Below, one piece after another: positions 17,812 through 26,356 of a DNA stretch of 64,000 nt. Source of the stretch: Cryobacterium roopkundense (GTDB taxonomy: Bacteria > Actinomycetota > Actinomycetes > Actinomycetales > Microbacteriaceae); contig NZ_JACHBQ010000001.1 in assembly GCF_014200405.1 (NCBI RefSeq), forward strand, positions 1,674,001 to 1,738,000. Reading direction: 5' to 3'. The position numbers and the translations under genes were made by a program. Below the pieces are notes generated by a model. That model saw nothing but the letters and a program-made list of their open reading frames with translations, was not told the origin of the DNA and did not search any database. Within the stretch, counting starts at the first letter, position 1. Each line of letters starts with the position of its first letter.

Positions 17812-18156
17812 ATGGCAGGTGGAATCCGTTACACCTCGACGACGTCGGCTTGCCCCGATCCCGCAGCCTTGGCTGCGTTCTACGCAGACCTCACAGATGG
17901 GGAAGTCACTTTCGTCCACGAGGACGAGTGGGCAACGATGCGCTGCGAGGGAGCTCGGCTGGAGTTTATGGGAGTGAGCGACTACCGGGCCCCGCGCTGG
18001 CCCGAGGACTCCGCGCTGGTCCACGTCGATTTCTTTGTGCGCGATCTCCACGAGGCGGAGGCGCAAGCTGTGCGCTCCGGAGCTCGCCGTTTCGACCACC
18101 AGCCGAACGCCGCCCATTGCCTCCTTTTCGCGGATCCCGCTGGCCACCCTTTCTAG
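17812..18156 (+). CDS. VOC (glyoxalase-like) family protein
   Basis: A 114-aa single vicinal-oxygen-chelate domain of the glyoxalase/PhnB-like superfamily (SACPDPAALAAFYADLTDGE, then ALVHVDFFVRDLHEAEAQAV and a final LLFADPAGHPF). Relatives usually continue past GHPF with a few residues such as CL; here a TAG follows at once, a minor shortening that may be harmless. Substrate unknown. Confidence 0.75.
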   Translation: MAGGIRYTSTTSACPDPAALAAFYADLTDGEVTFVHEDEWATMRCEGARLEFMGVSDYRAPRWPEDSALVHVDFFVRDLHEAEAQAVRSGARRFDHQPNAAHCLLFADPAGHPF

Positions 18157-18239
18157 CCTCTCACCAGTCGACGAAGTCGGCTGATTCGCCTGCGCAGACG
18201 GTCTGCTCAGGCGACGACTCGGAGAACTGACTAGCACTG

Positions 18240-18340
18240 TCCCAAGAACCGAAGGTTGAGCGCCGCTACCTCAACAAGCGTCTCGCAGAAACAGCCGAGG
18301 TCCCCTCATCTGCACCTCAGTTCAACCAAAATACGCGCCC
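18240..18340 (+). pseudogene. C-terminal remnant of SigJ/DUF6596-type ECF sigma factor
   Basis: A short in-frame stretch reads SQEPKVERRYLNKRLAETAE, closely matching the last residues of the intact ECF sigma gene at 34611-35843 (SETEKRYLGRRLAETRR). It runs in frame into the YCII gene that follows. The intact sigma gene at 34611 is also coupled to a YCII gene. So a sigma/YCII pair probably once stood here, and its sigma part has been lost. Confidence 0.65.
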
Positions 18341-18362
18341 GATGACGGGTGCAGAGGAAAAA

Positions 18363-18701
18363 ATGAAACACCTCATATTGATTCCGAACAATGTTGATAC
18401 TTGGAAAGGGCTTCCCGCGGCCGAGATCGAGGGGATCATGCAGGCCCATACCTCCTTGCAGAAGGAGCTCACTGCGTCCGGAGAATTCGTGGAGGCACAT
18501 GAACCGGGCGAGGAGGCAAAGTTCGTCAAATCAGACGACGGCAGCTGTACCGTGACTGACGGTCCCTTCATGGAGACCAAGGAGATCGTGGCCGGCTACT
18601 ACATCGTCGATTGCGTTGATATGGAACGCGCGGTGGAAATCGCCGGGAAGCTCGGAGAGGCAAAACTATGGCCGATCGAGATACGCCGAATCGACGCATA
18701 A
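18363..18701 (+). CDS. YCII-related (DGPF/PhnB-like) protein
   Basis: A 112-aa YCII-domain protein starting MKHLILIPNNVDTW, with the DGPF signature VTDGPFMETKEIVAGYYIVD and a late LWPIEIRRI. In Actinobacteria these proteins are typically encoded next to ECF sigma factors of the SigJ/DUF6596 type and may act in the same response. The remnant of such a sigma factor lies directly upstream. Biochemical function is unknown. Confidence 0.8.
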   Translation: MKHLILIPNNVDTWKGLPAAEIEGIMQAHTSLQKELTASGEFVEAHEPGEEAKFVKSDDGSCTVTDGPFMETKEIVAGYYIVDCVDMERAVEIAGKLGEAKLWPIEIRRIDA

Positions 18702-18826
18702 TCCAGGGACGAGAATCGGCCCGCCCTACTAGATTCGAAGTTACCGCTGATTTTGGCGGTGCATCAACCTCTATGAAAAGGACCTGAAACCCCAAACGTT
18801 TCCATCACACATCAGGAGTTCACAGT

Positions 18827-19228
18827 ATGGCTGCACCTCTCGTATACATCAGCTTCCCCGGAACGGCCCGGGAAGCGCTGAGCTTCTACGCAGACGTCTT
18901 CGGGGGCGAGTTGTCCCTGCACTCTTACGAAGATTTTGGCAGGACCGACGGACCACCAAACGCCATAGCTCACGGCGTTCTCGGCGGTGACGTAGCTCTG
19001 GCGGGAGCCGACGCCCCGGCAGGAGAACAGACCGTGCGGTTCGAAGGCCTCACGCTTTCGCTGCTGGGAACCGCTGAACCGGCGATCCTCCACGAGTGGT
19101 TCGACAAGCTCTGCATCGGTGGGTCGGCGATCGACCCGTTGGTTCCAAAGCCGTGGGGCGCTTCAGACGGTCAGGTCACTGACCGCCACGGCCTTCGCTG
19201 GCTCATCGGATACGAGCCGCAAGCATGA
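18827..19228 (+). CDS. VOC family protein (PhnB-like)
   Basis: A 133-aa PhnB-type glyoxalase-fold protein: VYISFPGTAREALSFYADVF, then FGRTDGPPNAIAHGVLGGD, and the C-terminal WGASDGQVTDRHGLRWLIGY. These domains dimerise and often bind a metal, but the substrate is unknown. Its TGA overlaps the ATG of the following DinB gene (ATGA), so the two were one operon. Confidence 0.83.
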   Translation: MAAPLVYISFPGTAREALSFYADVFGGELSLHSYEDFGRTDGPPNAIAHGVLGGDVALAGADAPAGEQTVRFEGLTLSLLGTAEPAILHEWFDKLCIGGSAIDPLVPKPWGASDGQVTDRHGLRWLIGYEPQA

Positions 19229-19704
19229 GTGACGAGCTGCTGCTGACGCAACTGGCAAGCGAACGCGAGCATGCACGGCACGCCGTGGACGGGCTGACCG
19301 AAGCCGAGATGAATGCGCCGCTCGTCCCATCAGGGTGGACCATAACGCGCCTCCTCAACCACCTCGCCTTCGACGGTGAGATGTTTTGGATCTCGGCCGT
19401 TCTTGGCGGCGACCCCGAAGCGATCGCAGAACTTCACAACGGCTGGGCATCCCGTCCCATGCCGGGCGCCGAAGCCGTCAACATCTACAGACACCAGATC
19501 CGGCGCAGCAACCGAATCCTTGCGAAAGTTGACCTTGATGACCCACCCAGCTGATGGCCCCCCGCCAGCGAGTTCGCCGCACAACCGATGCGTGAGGGTC
19601 GCGAGGTCGTCTTTCGCGTGCTTGCAGAGACATCCACTCACGCAGGGCACCTCGACATCGTGCGCGAACTGATCGACGGACACCAAAATTTCGTCGTCAA
19701 CTGA
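19225..19704 (+). pseudogene. DinB-family gene with in-frame stop
   Basis: The 160-codon frame encodes a DinB/DUF664 protein (REHARHAVDGLTEAEMNAPL, GWTITRLLNHLAFDGEMFWI, later LAETSTHAGHLDIVRELIDG). A TGA at 19552-19554 (DPPS-stop-WPPASEF) splits it at codon 110. The frame is otherwise preserved to the natural TGA at 19702-19704, including the final His-containing THAGHLD motif. A single TGG-to-TGA change would explain it. The first 109 residues may still be translated as a short product from the ATG that overlaps the VOC gene. Confidence 0.8.
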
Positions 19705-19951
19705 GCCAGCGCCCAAAACGAAGGACGGGGAACTTCTTCGCAACCTGGGCACTCGGCCACGTAAACCCAACAGTTCCGCCCCAGGAGTCCACCCAAAACT
19801 AATTCTCCCACCCGCAGAGGTCGCTCCCCCGAGCATTCGCGATACAGCGGTGAACATGCGGACACCCGTCGCCCACTCCACTGCACCCTGCACGGAGACA
19901 CTGCAGCCACCGGCCCGACTAGCCGATCGACTTCACGAAAGGACCACCACA

Positions 19952-20308
19952 ATGCCGCAATTTGCCGTCCTCATCTATGCAGACGAGTCCCTCCATGCTG
20001 TCGACGCAGCTAAGGACGAACTCGAAGAGAACGACCAACACGCAAAGGATCTTTTAGCCTCAGGCACCATGTCGCTCGCCTATGCCCTGACACCTCGAGC
20101 TAGTGCGGTGTCCATCCGACGAGACAGCACCGACGCTGGACCGTTCGTTCAAGCCGACCAGTTCGTAGCAGGCTTCTACGTCCTAGATGCTCCCGATCTC
20201 ACCGCCGCTGTGGCGATTGCCCGCTTGAACCCAGCAGTCCGCACTCGCACCGGCGGCGTCGAAGTCCGCCCCGTGCACAGCGGAGGCATCACGGCCGATA
20301 ACAAGTAG
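19952..20308 (+). CDS. YCII-related protein
   Basis: A 118-aa YCII-family protein: MPQFAVLIYADESLHAVDAA, then STDAGPFVQADQFVAGFYVLD in place of the DGPF block, and a C-terminal GGVEVRPVHSGG. A GAAAGGA ribosome-binding site lies at 19937-19943. The 250 bp before it show no gene. As for other YCII proteins of this window, a link to stress-type sigma factors is known only from genomic context. Confidence 0.75.
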   Translation: MPQFAVLIYADESLHAVDAAKDELEENDQHAKDLLASGTMSLAYALTPRASAVSIRRDSTDAGPFVQADQFVAGFYVLDAPDLTAAVAIARLNPAVRTRTGGVEVRPVHSGGITADNK

Positions 20309-20395
20309 ACGATGCAGGCAGAGGTAGTGGCAGGCCGTCTCGGAAAATTACAGGTTTTCCATACACAAGTCCTGTCCAAATTGAGTCGTGTGTGA

Positions 20396-20455
20396 CTATG
20401 TCAAGGTGTTTGGGACCCACTAGGGCAATCTAAGTCGGACCCATCTTGGCTGTTG
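20396..20455 (+). repeat. Dispersed repeat R5, copy 1
   Basis: Reads GGGACCCACTAGGGCAATCT, then AAGTCGGACCCATCTTGGC. Related copies at 23262-23339 and 38641-38728 share (T)AAGTCGGACC and GGCAATCTAAGCGGGACC. The tandem arrangement of the GGCAATCTAAG-like motif resembles the subterminal repeats of IS21-type ends, so these may be relics of a lost IS21 element. It lies directly before cmtR. Confidence 0.5.
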
Positions 20456-20488
20456 GCGATTGGTCAGCATGCGATGTAATGTCAGTGG

Positions 20489-20842
20489 ATGCTGACTTTC
20501 GCTTCGCGTATTGACGTGATGAACCGGTTGGGTCGTGCGATGGCCGATCCGACCAGGTCTCGGATCCTGCTGTCTCTGCTGGAGGCCCCCGGGTATCCAG
20601 GTGCGCTGTCGCGTGATCTGGGGCTGACGCGGTCGAACGTGTCTAATCATCTGTCGTGCCTTCGCGGGTGCGGGATCGTGGCGGCGGTCCCCGAGGGCAG
20701 GTCGACCCGGTATGAGATCGCGGACCCGCATGTGACGCGGGCGTTGACGGCGTTGGTGGATGTTGTTATTGCCGTCGACGACGGCGTCGAGTGCGCCGAC
20801 GACGCATGTGATGTGCCGTTGTGCTGCGTGAACAGCGTATGA
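20489..20842 (+). CDS. cmtR: CmtR-type cadmium/lead-sensing ArsR repressor
   Basis: A 117-aa ArsR-family repressor closely similar to mycobacterial CmtR: MNRLGRAMADPTRSRILLSL, then YPGALSRDLGLTRSNVSNHL and SCLRGCGIVAAVPEGRSTRY. The metal-binding cysteines known in CmtR, C57 and C61 in the recognition helix, are present at the same positions, and C102 also matches the third ligand. The tail is unusually Cys-rich (C102, C107, C112, C113). Cd(II) or Pb(II) binding would release the DNA. The stop overlaps the start of the exporter gene as ATGA, so both are one operon. Confidence 0.9.
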   Translation: MLTFASRIDVMNRLGRAMADPTRSRILLSLLEAPGYPGALSRDLGLTRSNVSNHLSCLRGCGIVAAVPEGRSTRYEIADPHVTRALTALVDVVIAVDDGVECADDACDVPLCCVNSV

Positions 20843-21525
20843 GCGTGCCGGTCGCAGGCCCGGCCCGGGTCGTCGGACCGCTGCGAAAGCAGGTACTGCG
20901 GCGAAGGATCCGTTGGATCGTCGCGGCAACGATTGCCTATAACGTCGTGGAGGCGGTCATCGCCATCTCGGCTGGGACTGTCGCCTCGTCGGCTGCGCTG
21001 ATCGGCTTCGGCCTTGACTCTATTGTCGAGGTTCTGTCGGCTGGCGCGGTGGCATGGCAGTTCGCCGCCCCGGATCCGGAGAAGCGGGAGAAGGTCGCCC
21101 TCCGGTTTATCGCCTGGTCGTTCTTCGCTCTTGCCGCCTATGTCACCGTCGACGCCGGCCTGTCTCTGCTGGGCGTGCGGGCGGCGGAACACAGCCCGGT
21201 TGGCATTGTGCTGGCCGCGGTAAGCCTCGCCATCATGCCGTTCCTAAGCTTTGCTGAGCGACGCGCCGGCCGCGAGCTCGGCTCGGCGACCGCCGTCGCG
21301 GACTCGAAGCAGACCCTGATCTGCTCCTATCTCTCCGCAGCTCTGCTCGTCGGGCTGCTGCTGAACAGCCTCCTGGGGTGGGCCTGGGCAGACTCCGTCG
21401 CAGCCCTCGTGATTGTCGTCTTCGCCGTCCGCGAGGGGTTGGAGGCGTGGCGGGGCGACGCCTGTAAGGTGCCTGTGTCCGCCCTGACGGGTGAGCGCGA
21501 CGTCAAGAAGTGCGACTGCTGCTGA
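20839..21525 (+). CDS. Cation efflux (CDF-like) transporter
   Basis: A 228-aa integral membrane protein with five to six predicted transmembrane segments (for example WIVAATIAYNVVEAVIAISA, FIAWSFFALAAYVTVDAGLS, AALLVGLLLNSLLGWAWADS). Likely metal-site motifs of the cation diffusion facilitator fold are GFGLDSIVEVLSA in helix 2 and VADSKQTLICSYLSA in helix 5. It lacks the usual C-terminal cytoplasmic domain and ends with a Cys-rich tail, KKCDCC, which could handle soft metals. Co-translation with cmtR indicates Cd/Pb or Zn export. Confidence 0.85.
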   Translation: MSVPVAGPARVVGPLRKQVLRRRIRWIVAATIAYNVVEAVIAISAGTVASSAALIGFGLDSIVEVLSAGAVAWQFAAPDPEKREKVALRFIAWSFFALAAYVTVDAGLSLLGVRAAEHSPVGIVLAAVSLAIMPFLSFAERRAGRELGSATAVADSKQTLICSYLSAALLVGLLLNSLLGWAWADSVAALVIVVFAVREGLEAWRGDACKVPVSALTGERDVKKCDCC

Positions 21526-21537
21526 CCTGAGCCTTAG

Positions 21538-23185
21538 CCTCGATCCACCGGTCGAGTTGAGGTTGTAGCGGCGCGTTAAACCGAGAATGCCACTCGGATC
21601 AGGAAAAATAGAACTTACTTAGGGTTCATTTCGACCGATTCGAGAGGCATCTCGTAGATGCAACTTTTCCACAGTTCCAGCCGCTTGTCAGCCACCTTCG
21701 ACGACACAAATCTCGTGTCGGCTGCGGGGCTGGTCCCTGCGATGGCGTTGGCGGTGAAAACCGGCCCCAGCGACCTCGCCGATGCCTGGCTGACCCTGCC
21801 GGGGTACTTCGGCGCGAACTCCGGGTTGAAAGTCACCGCGTTGGTCGCCGGGATGCTCGCTGGAGCCGATTCGATCGACGACATGGCGTTGCTGCGGCAC
21901 GGCGGGATGAAGAAACTCTTCGTCGGGACGTATGCCCCGTCGACGTTGGGATCTTTCCTGCGGTCGTTCACGTTCGGTCACGTCCGGCGACTGGACGCCG
22001 TCGCCTGGCGCTGGCTAGTCAACGTCGCCGCACACACTCCGATCGTGACGGGAATCGATGATTATGCTCTGGTGGACATCGACGACACGATCAAGGAAGT
22101 CCACGGTTATCAGAAGCAAGGCTCCGGTTACGGCTACTCCGGAGTGCGCGGTTTGAACGCTCTGATCGGCATCGTCTCCACACCCCAGGCGGCCCCGATC
22201 ATCATCGGGTCCCGGCTGCCGAAAGGAGCGGCAGGTTCCCCGCGCGACGCGGGAAAGTTCGTGGGAGATGTCCTCGCCACCGTGAAACGCCTCCGCAGCC
22301 AGACGGCCGCCGGCCTGATGCTGCTGCGCGCCGACAGCGCGTTCTACGGCCACGCGGTCGTCGCGGCCGCGCATCGGGCTGGCGCGAAAGTCTCCATCAC
22401 AGCCCGGATGGACCCGGCCGTGAAACGAGCTATCGGCACGATCACGGATGACCAATGGACGACTATCAACTACACCGACGCGATCCGTGACGAGGCCACC
22501 GGCGCGTGGATCTCATCCGCCGAAGTCGCGGAAGTTCGGTTCACCGCCTTCAGTTCACGCAAGAAAGCCGAACGCATCGTGGGGCGCCTGGTCGTGCGCC
22601 GGATCCCGGAACTGAATCAGAAGGCCACCGAAGGGCAGCCGACCCTGTTCGACACGCACCGGTTTCACGCGTTCTTCACCACGAGTGACCTGGATACCGT
22701 CACCGCGGATCAGACCCACCGGCAGCATGCCATCATCGAGCAGATTAATGCCGATCATAAGGACAGTGCGCTGGCGCACCTGCCATCCGGGGTGTTCACG
22801 GCCAACGCGGCCTGGCTCGTGCTGGCCACGATCGCGTTCAACCTCTCGCGCGCCGTTGGTTCGCTGGCCGGCGCAGATCTGGGCAAGGCACGCAGCGGCA
22901 CAATCCGTCGCAAACTCATCAGTATCCCCGCCCGCATCTCCACTTCGGCGCGGAAGATCACCCTGCACCTGCCGACAAGCTGGCCGTGGGAACCCGGATG
23001 GACGGCCGCGTTTGCGGCGGCCTGCGGCCCGCCGCAAACCGCCGCCACCTAACCACCAGCCATACGGCGAACGAAGACTTGGAACACCACCGGCAGCAAG
23101 GCCGGCAGCCTCGCCCTACCCGCCACCAAAACCCGGTTCTGAATTCAGCGACGCCGCTCACTCAAGGCGGAGCGGTGGATCGAGG
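21538..23185 (+). mobile_element. IS1380-family insertion sequence, copy 2
   Basis: A 1,648-bp element with ends CCTCGATCCACCGGT... and ...GGTGGATCGAGG, flanked by 5-bp duplications CTTAG at 21533-21537 and 23186-23190. It uses the same target word as copy 1. It landed 8 bp after the stop codon of the CDF gene, so no gene is broken, but it separates the exporter from the thioredoxin-like gene downstream. Confidence 0.92.
21658..23052 (+). CDS. IS1380-family transposase
   Basis: A 464-aa transposase aligned end to end with the other two in the window, including DIDDTIKEVHGYQKQGSGYG, LLRADSAFYGHAVV and AIIEQINADHKDSALAHLPS. It starts at the ATG after GGCATCTCGTAG. It diverges mainly in the first 60 residues (HSSSRLSATFDDTNL). 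Confidence 0.95.
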   Translation: MQLFHSSSRLSATFDDTNLVSAAGLVPAMALAVKTGPSDLADAWLTLPGYFGANSGLKVTALVAGMLAGADSIDDMALLRHGGMKKLFVGTYAPSTLGSFLRSFTFGHVRRLDAVAWRWLVNVAAHTPIVTGIDDYALVDIDDTIKEVHGYQKQGSGYGYSGVRGLNALIGIVSTPQAAPIIIGSRLPKGAAGSPRDAGKFVGDVLATVKRLRSQTAAGLMLLRADSAFYGHAVVAAAHRAGAKVSITARMDPAVKRAIGTITDDQWTTINYTDAIRDEATGAWISSAEVAEVRFTAFSSRKKAERIVGRLVVRRIPELNQKATEGQPTLFDTHRFHAFFTTSDLDTVTADQTHRQHAIIEQINADHKDSALAHLPSGVFTANAAWLVLATIAFNLSRAVGSLAGADLGKARSGTIRRKLISIPARISTSARKITLHLPTSWPWEPGWTAAFAAACGPPQTAAT

Positions 23186-23261
23186 CTTAGATTGCCTTGG
23201 TGGGTCCTAATAACGCAGCCATAGTCAGCCCCTCAAAGTCCAACATTCTGAAGAAATAGCT

Positions 23262-23339
23262 GGCTATGTCAACCTAAGTCGGCCCCGTTTCGGCAATGTA
23301 AGCGGGAACCGGGGTCAGGTCGCAACGAGTGATACTGGA
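23262..23339 (+). repeat. Dispersed repeat R5, copy 2
   Basis: Carries CCTAAGTCGGCCCCGTTTCG, GCAATGTAAGCGGGAACC and then a GGTCAGGTCGCAACGAGTGA block that leads into the thioredoxin-like gene. The last block is identical before the broken paralogue at 38729, so it was duplicated together with the gene and may contain its promoter. Confidence 0.55.
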
Positions 23340-23341
23340 GT

Positions 23342-23650
23342 ATGCGCGTACAGATTCTTCATATTGATGAGTGTCCGAACTGGGTCGAGGCGGCGAAGCG
23401 GGTGGAGGCGGCCCTGAACGAGCTGGGTCGTAGTGACGTCGAGCTGACATACTGCCTGCTAGCGGACAGCGTCGAGGCCGCGGCGTTCCCGTTCGCAGGT
23501 TCGCCGACGATCCTTCTCAATGGTGTGGACGCGTTCCCGACAGGTGTTCGAGTTTCCGATCTGGCGTGCCGGGTCTATCGCACTGACGGCGGTTTCGCTG
23601 GCGTGCCCACTGTCGCGCAGATCGTCGAGGCGATCCAGAACCAGGCCTGA
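23342..23650 (+). CDS. Small thioredoxin-like protein of metal-resistance type
   Basis: A 102-aa protein with a thioredoxin-like beta-alpha-beta start, VQILHIDECPNWVEAAKRVE, and a cis-proline region, FPFAGSPTILLNGVDAFPTG. The active site has a single Cys (ECPNW) in place of CxxC, plus a later DLACRVY Cys. Similar proteins are usually encoded near mercury or cadmium resistance genes, sometimes annotated as alkylmercury-lyase-like. The neighbours cmtR and the CDF exporter support a role in thiol or metal handling. A paralogue at 38729-40698 is disrupted by IS1380. Confidence 0.75.
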   Translation: MRVQILHIDECPNWVEAAKRVEAALNELGRSDVELTYCLLADSVEAAAFPFAGSPTILLNGVDAFPTGVRVSDLACRVYRTDGGFAGVPTVAQIVEAIQNQA

Positions 23651-23689
23651 CCTTGGCTCGTTCCGGTGTCGAGGACGCCACTATCAGGC

Positions 23690-23830
23690 GCGCGGTATTG
23701 CTGTGCGTTGCTTTCGGGCGCGGGCGAACCGGCAGGAATCGGTTCGGGTTTCGATGATGGTGCAGATATATGTCAGCCGATCAACGATCGCCGCGTAGAG
23801 CCTTCCCTCCCCTGACACAGTTGGCATCGG
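23690..23830 (-). pseudogene. IstB C-terminal remnant of another IS21 element
   Basis: The minus strand reads LYAAIVDRLTYICTIIETRT followed by DSCRFARARKQRT. This matches the end of IstB proteins (compare AAVIDRIVHHGRLLQFRGES in the intact copies), but belongs to a different IS21 lineage. Walker motifs and istA are gone. It supports the idea that repeat R5 nearby derives from IS21 ends. Confidence 0.6.
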
Positions 23831-24390
23831 TCCGGGTCGATCGCGCTTTCGGGCTGTAATGTCGCACTGGCCGTGCCCGGCGTCACCGAAGGCCGGTTGG
23901 GCCAACGGAGAACCGTGGGGAACTCTCGCGGGAGCGGTCGCGTTTCTTGGCGTGTAAGTGTTCATTCAGGCGTGCCTAAGGCAGTTGCTGGTGCGACTGT
24001 CGATCTTCCGGATCCCGAATCTCGCCGCGGCCCATTTTTCGTCGACGCACGCCGGATTCACAGGTGAGGTCGCCTAACCCAGCCCTAAAACGCAGGGGCA
24101 GATCGATGAGGGACATACTGCGATCCCGTTGGCTTCACCCGGCCGGAGTACCTCGGGCTGGACTCGTGATCAAGGTAGGTTGGTGCGGGTCAGCTCGAGC
24201 ACAAGCCGATAATCGCCCGATTTCCTTCTGTGTTCGCCGAGGATGTGGTGGTCGGCGATGACCCTCCACACCGGTGTTAGGCACTCTGAAGAAATTCCTT
24301 GCCGCGCTGACCTCCGCGAGGGGGATAATGGTCGGGTCGGCGCCGTCACAGCAGTGTCGAGAAGCTTCAGCAACGATGCTAGGAGACCGC
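23831..24390. other. Gap before the radical-SAM operon
   Basis: No convincing gene is present. The last ~200 bp must contain the promoter and leader of the operon that starts at 24391. A small leftward frame (24170-24373, ending TRTNLP) has no recognised family. An AGGAGACC ribosome-binding site is at 24381-24388. I looked for riboswitch-like conserved cores and saw none that I could name. Confidence 0.4.
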
Positions 24391-25524
24391 ATGATCATGA
24401 CGCACTCGACCCTCCAAGAGGCTGTAGGGCAGGTAACCGCGGTAGCTTCCGCCCACGCCCAACAGGTAGATAGCGAGGGCACGTACCCCGTCGATTCAGT
24501 CGCGGCTCTCCGGTCGAGCGGACTGCTCGGTCTGGTGATCGGCGAGGAAGCTGGCGGCATGGGGGCCGGTCCTGTTGAGTTCACGGAGGTGCTGGGCGCG
24601 ATCGCGGCGGCGTGCGGATCGACCGCGATGATTTACCTGATGCATGTCGCGGCTGCCGTGACGGTGGCATCCGCCCCGCCCGCAGCAATGCCGGACCTGC
24701 TTGCGCGGATGGCTTCCGGAGAGGTACTCGGCACGCTCGCGTTCAGTGAGAAAGGGTCGCGATCGCACTTTTGGGCTCCGGTGTCGGAGTCGGTCGCGGA
24801 CGGTGACGACGTTCTCTTCTCTGCCTATAAAAGCTGGGTCACCTCGGCTGGCTACGCCGATGTCTACGTCATGTCGTCCAAGAGTGCGGTCGACCCGGAG
24901 ACGGTCGACCTGTATGCGATCCCGGCCGGTACCGTGGGCTTGGATATCGCCGGTCCTTGGAGCGGACTGGGGCTTCGGGGCAATGCATCGAGCCCGATGT
25001 CAGTAGAGGTGACCATTCCGGCGAGTTATCGCATCGGTGAACCGGGCAGCGGGTTCGGCACAATGATGGCCACGGTGCTGCCGTGGTTCAATCTGGGCAA
25101 TTCGGCCGTGTCGCTCGGGCTCTCCACCGCAGCAGTGGATGCCGCTGTCGCGCACGTCACCGGTGCCCGGCTCGAGCACCTGGATCAGGCGCTTTCCGCA
25201 TTGCCGACTATCCGGGCGCAGATTGCGAAGATGAGCATCACGTTGGCGGCGCAGACGTCCTATCTCGCGCAGGCGGCCGCGAAAGTGGCAACCCCGGCCG
25301 GAGACACGGCGCTGTTCGTGCTCGGGGTGAAGGCCTCGGCGAACGATGCCGCGCTGATCATCACCGAATCGGCCATGCGGGTATGTGGCGGTGCGGCGTT
25401 CTCGAAACATCTGCCCATCGAGCGGGCCTTCCGGGATGCGCGCGCGGGGTCGGTCATGGCGCCGACCGCAGACGTGCTCTACGACTTCTACGGTAAGGCC
25501 TTGACCGGCCTTCCGCTGTTCTGA
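24391..25524 (+). CDS. Acyl-CoA-dehydrogenase-like flavoprotein
   Basis: A 377-aa member of the acyl-CoA dehydrogenase superfamily, full length for the fold. The N-terminal helical domain (DSVAALRSSGLLGLVIGEEA, FTEVLGAIAAACGSTAMIYL), the middle beta domain (GTLAFSEKG, then FSAYKSWVTSAGYADVYVMS, IAGPWSGLGLRGNASSPM) and the C-terminal helical bundle ending VCGGAAFSKHLPIERAFRDA are all visible. The superfamily also includes flavin monooxygenases of sulfur compounds and amines (DszC/SfnC type), so the reaction cannot be read from sequence alone. It is the first gene of a five-gene operon; the next starts 7 bp later. The ATG at 24391 is chosen because of the AGGAGACC before it. Confidence 0.85.
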   Translation: MIMTHSTLQEAVGQVTAVASAHAQQVDSEGTYPVDSVAALRSSGLLGLVIGEEAGGMGAGPVEFTEVLGAIAAACGSTAMIYLMHVAAAVTVASAPPAAMPDLLARMASGEVLGTLAFSEKGSRSHFWAPVSESVADGDDVLFSAYKSWVTSAGYADVYVMSSKSAVDPETVDLYAIPAGTVGLDIAGPWSGLGLRGNASSPMSVEVTIPASYRIGEPGSGFGTMMATVLPWFNLGNSAVSLGLSTAAVDAAVAHVTGARLEHLDQALSALPTIRAQIAKMSITLAAQTSYLAQAAAKVATPAGDTALFVLGVKASANDAALIITESAMRVCGGAAFSKHLPIERAFRDARAGSVMAPTADVLYDFYGKALTGLPLF

Positions 25525-25531
25525 GGTTCGA

Positions 25532-26356
25532 ATGTCGAAACTCATCGGAGCCCCCTTGCTCATCGGAGCGGTCGCATACACCCCTAATGTTGTTCCCATT
25601 TGGGAAGGCATCCGCGAGTACTTCGACGAACCCGACACGGCGATGGACTTCGTGTTGTTCTCGAACTATGGACGTCTCGTCGACGCTCTTCAGGCCGGGA
25701 TGATCGATATCGCCTGGAATACAAATCTTGCGTATGCGCGGTCAGTGCTTCAGACCGATGGGCACGTGCGGGCGCTAGCCATGCGCGACACCGACGCCAA
25801 CTTTTCCACGGTGTTTGTCGGGGCGGCGGGAAGCGGCTGGTTCGGTCCCGAGGACATTGCGACCCGGCGATTGGCCCTCGGGTCGGCGGACTCGGCTCAC
25901 GCCGCGATTCTGCCTCTACATTATCTGCGCGCGGCCGGGGTGGCTGTCGATCAAATGCATATCCAGCGCTTCAACAGCGACATCGGCAAACACGGTGACA
26001 CCGGTCGCAGCGAGCTGGACGCGATCGATGCGGTGCTGGCTGGCGATGCTGATGTCGCCGCAATCGGCATCACGGTGTGGGAGAACATCGGCCGTGGCGA
26101 CCTGATGCCGGGGATGCTCGAGCCGGTCTGGCAGACCGAGTCCTACTCACACTGCATGTTCACTGCCCTCGACACTCTGCCTGAGGCGGTTTACGCACCG
26201 TGGGTGGCGAAACTGCTCGACATGGACTGGAACGTGCCGGCGCACCGACGAATCCTCGAGCTGGAGGGACTCACCCGATGGGTCGGGCCGCACCTCGAAG
26301 GCTACGAGGGGCTATTTCAAGCGATCAAAGAACAGGGGGTCGACTCCCGATGGTAA
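25532..26356 (+). CDS. PhnD/SsuA-fold substrate-binding-like protein without signal peptide
   Basis: A 274-aa periplasmic-binding-protein fold. Features include LLIGAVAYTPNVVPIWEGIR, FVLFSNYGRLVDALQAGMID (typical of phosphonate/sulfonate binders), a lobe-2 LALGSADSAHAAILPLHYLR and ADVAAIGITVWEN. It starts at MSKLIGAPLLIGA and has neither a Sec/lipoprotein signal nor an upstream in-frame extension that would give one, so it should be cytoplasmic. No ABC permease or ATPase gene is near. It may instead act as a ligand-binding or enzyme-like protein in the operon's pathway. Its TAA overlaps the start of the radical SAM gene. Confidence 0.8.
   Translation: MSKLIGAPLLIGAVAYTPNVVPIWEGIREYFDEPDTAMDFVLFSNYGRLVDALQAGMIDIAWNTNLAYARSVLQTDGHVRALAMRDTDANFSTVFVGAAGSGWFGPEDIATRRLALGSADSAHAAILPLHYLRAAGVAVDQMHIQRFNSDIGKHGDTGRSELDAIDAVLAGDADVAAIGITVWENIGRGDLMPGMLEPVWQTESYSHCMFTALDTLPEAVYAPWVAKLLDMDWNVPAHRRILELEGLTRWVGPHLEGYEGLFQAIKEQGVDSRW

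Noticed and set aside
23342..23650. Organomercury lyase MerB
   Set aside because: The protein is only 102 aa and thioredoxin-like, with one active-site Cys. The MerB catalytic Cys-Asp-Cys arrangement and length are missing, and no merA is present.
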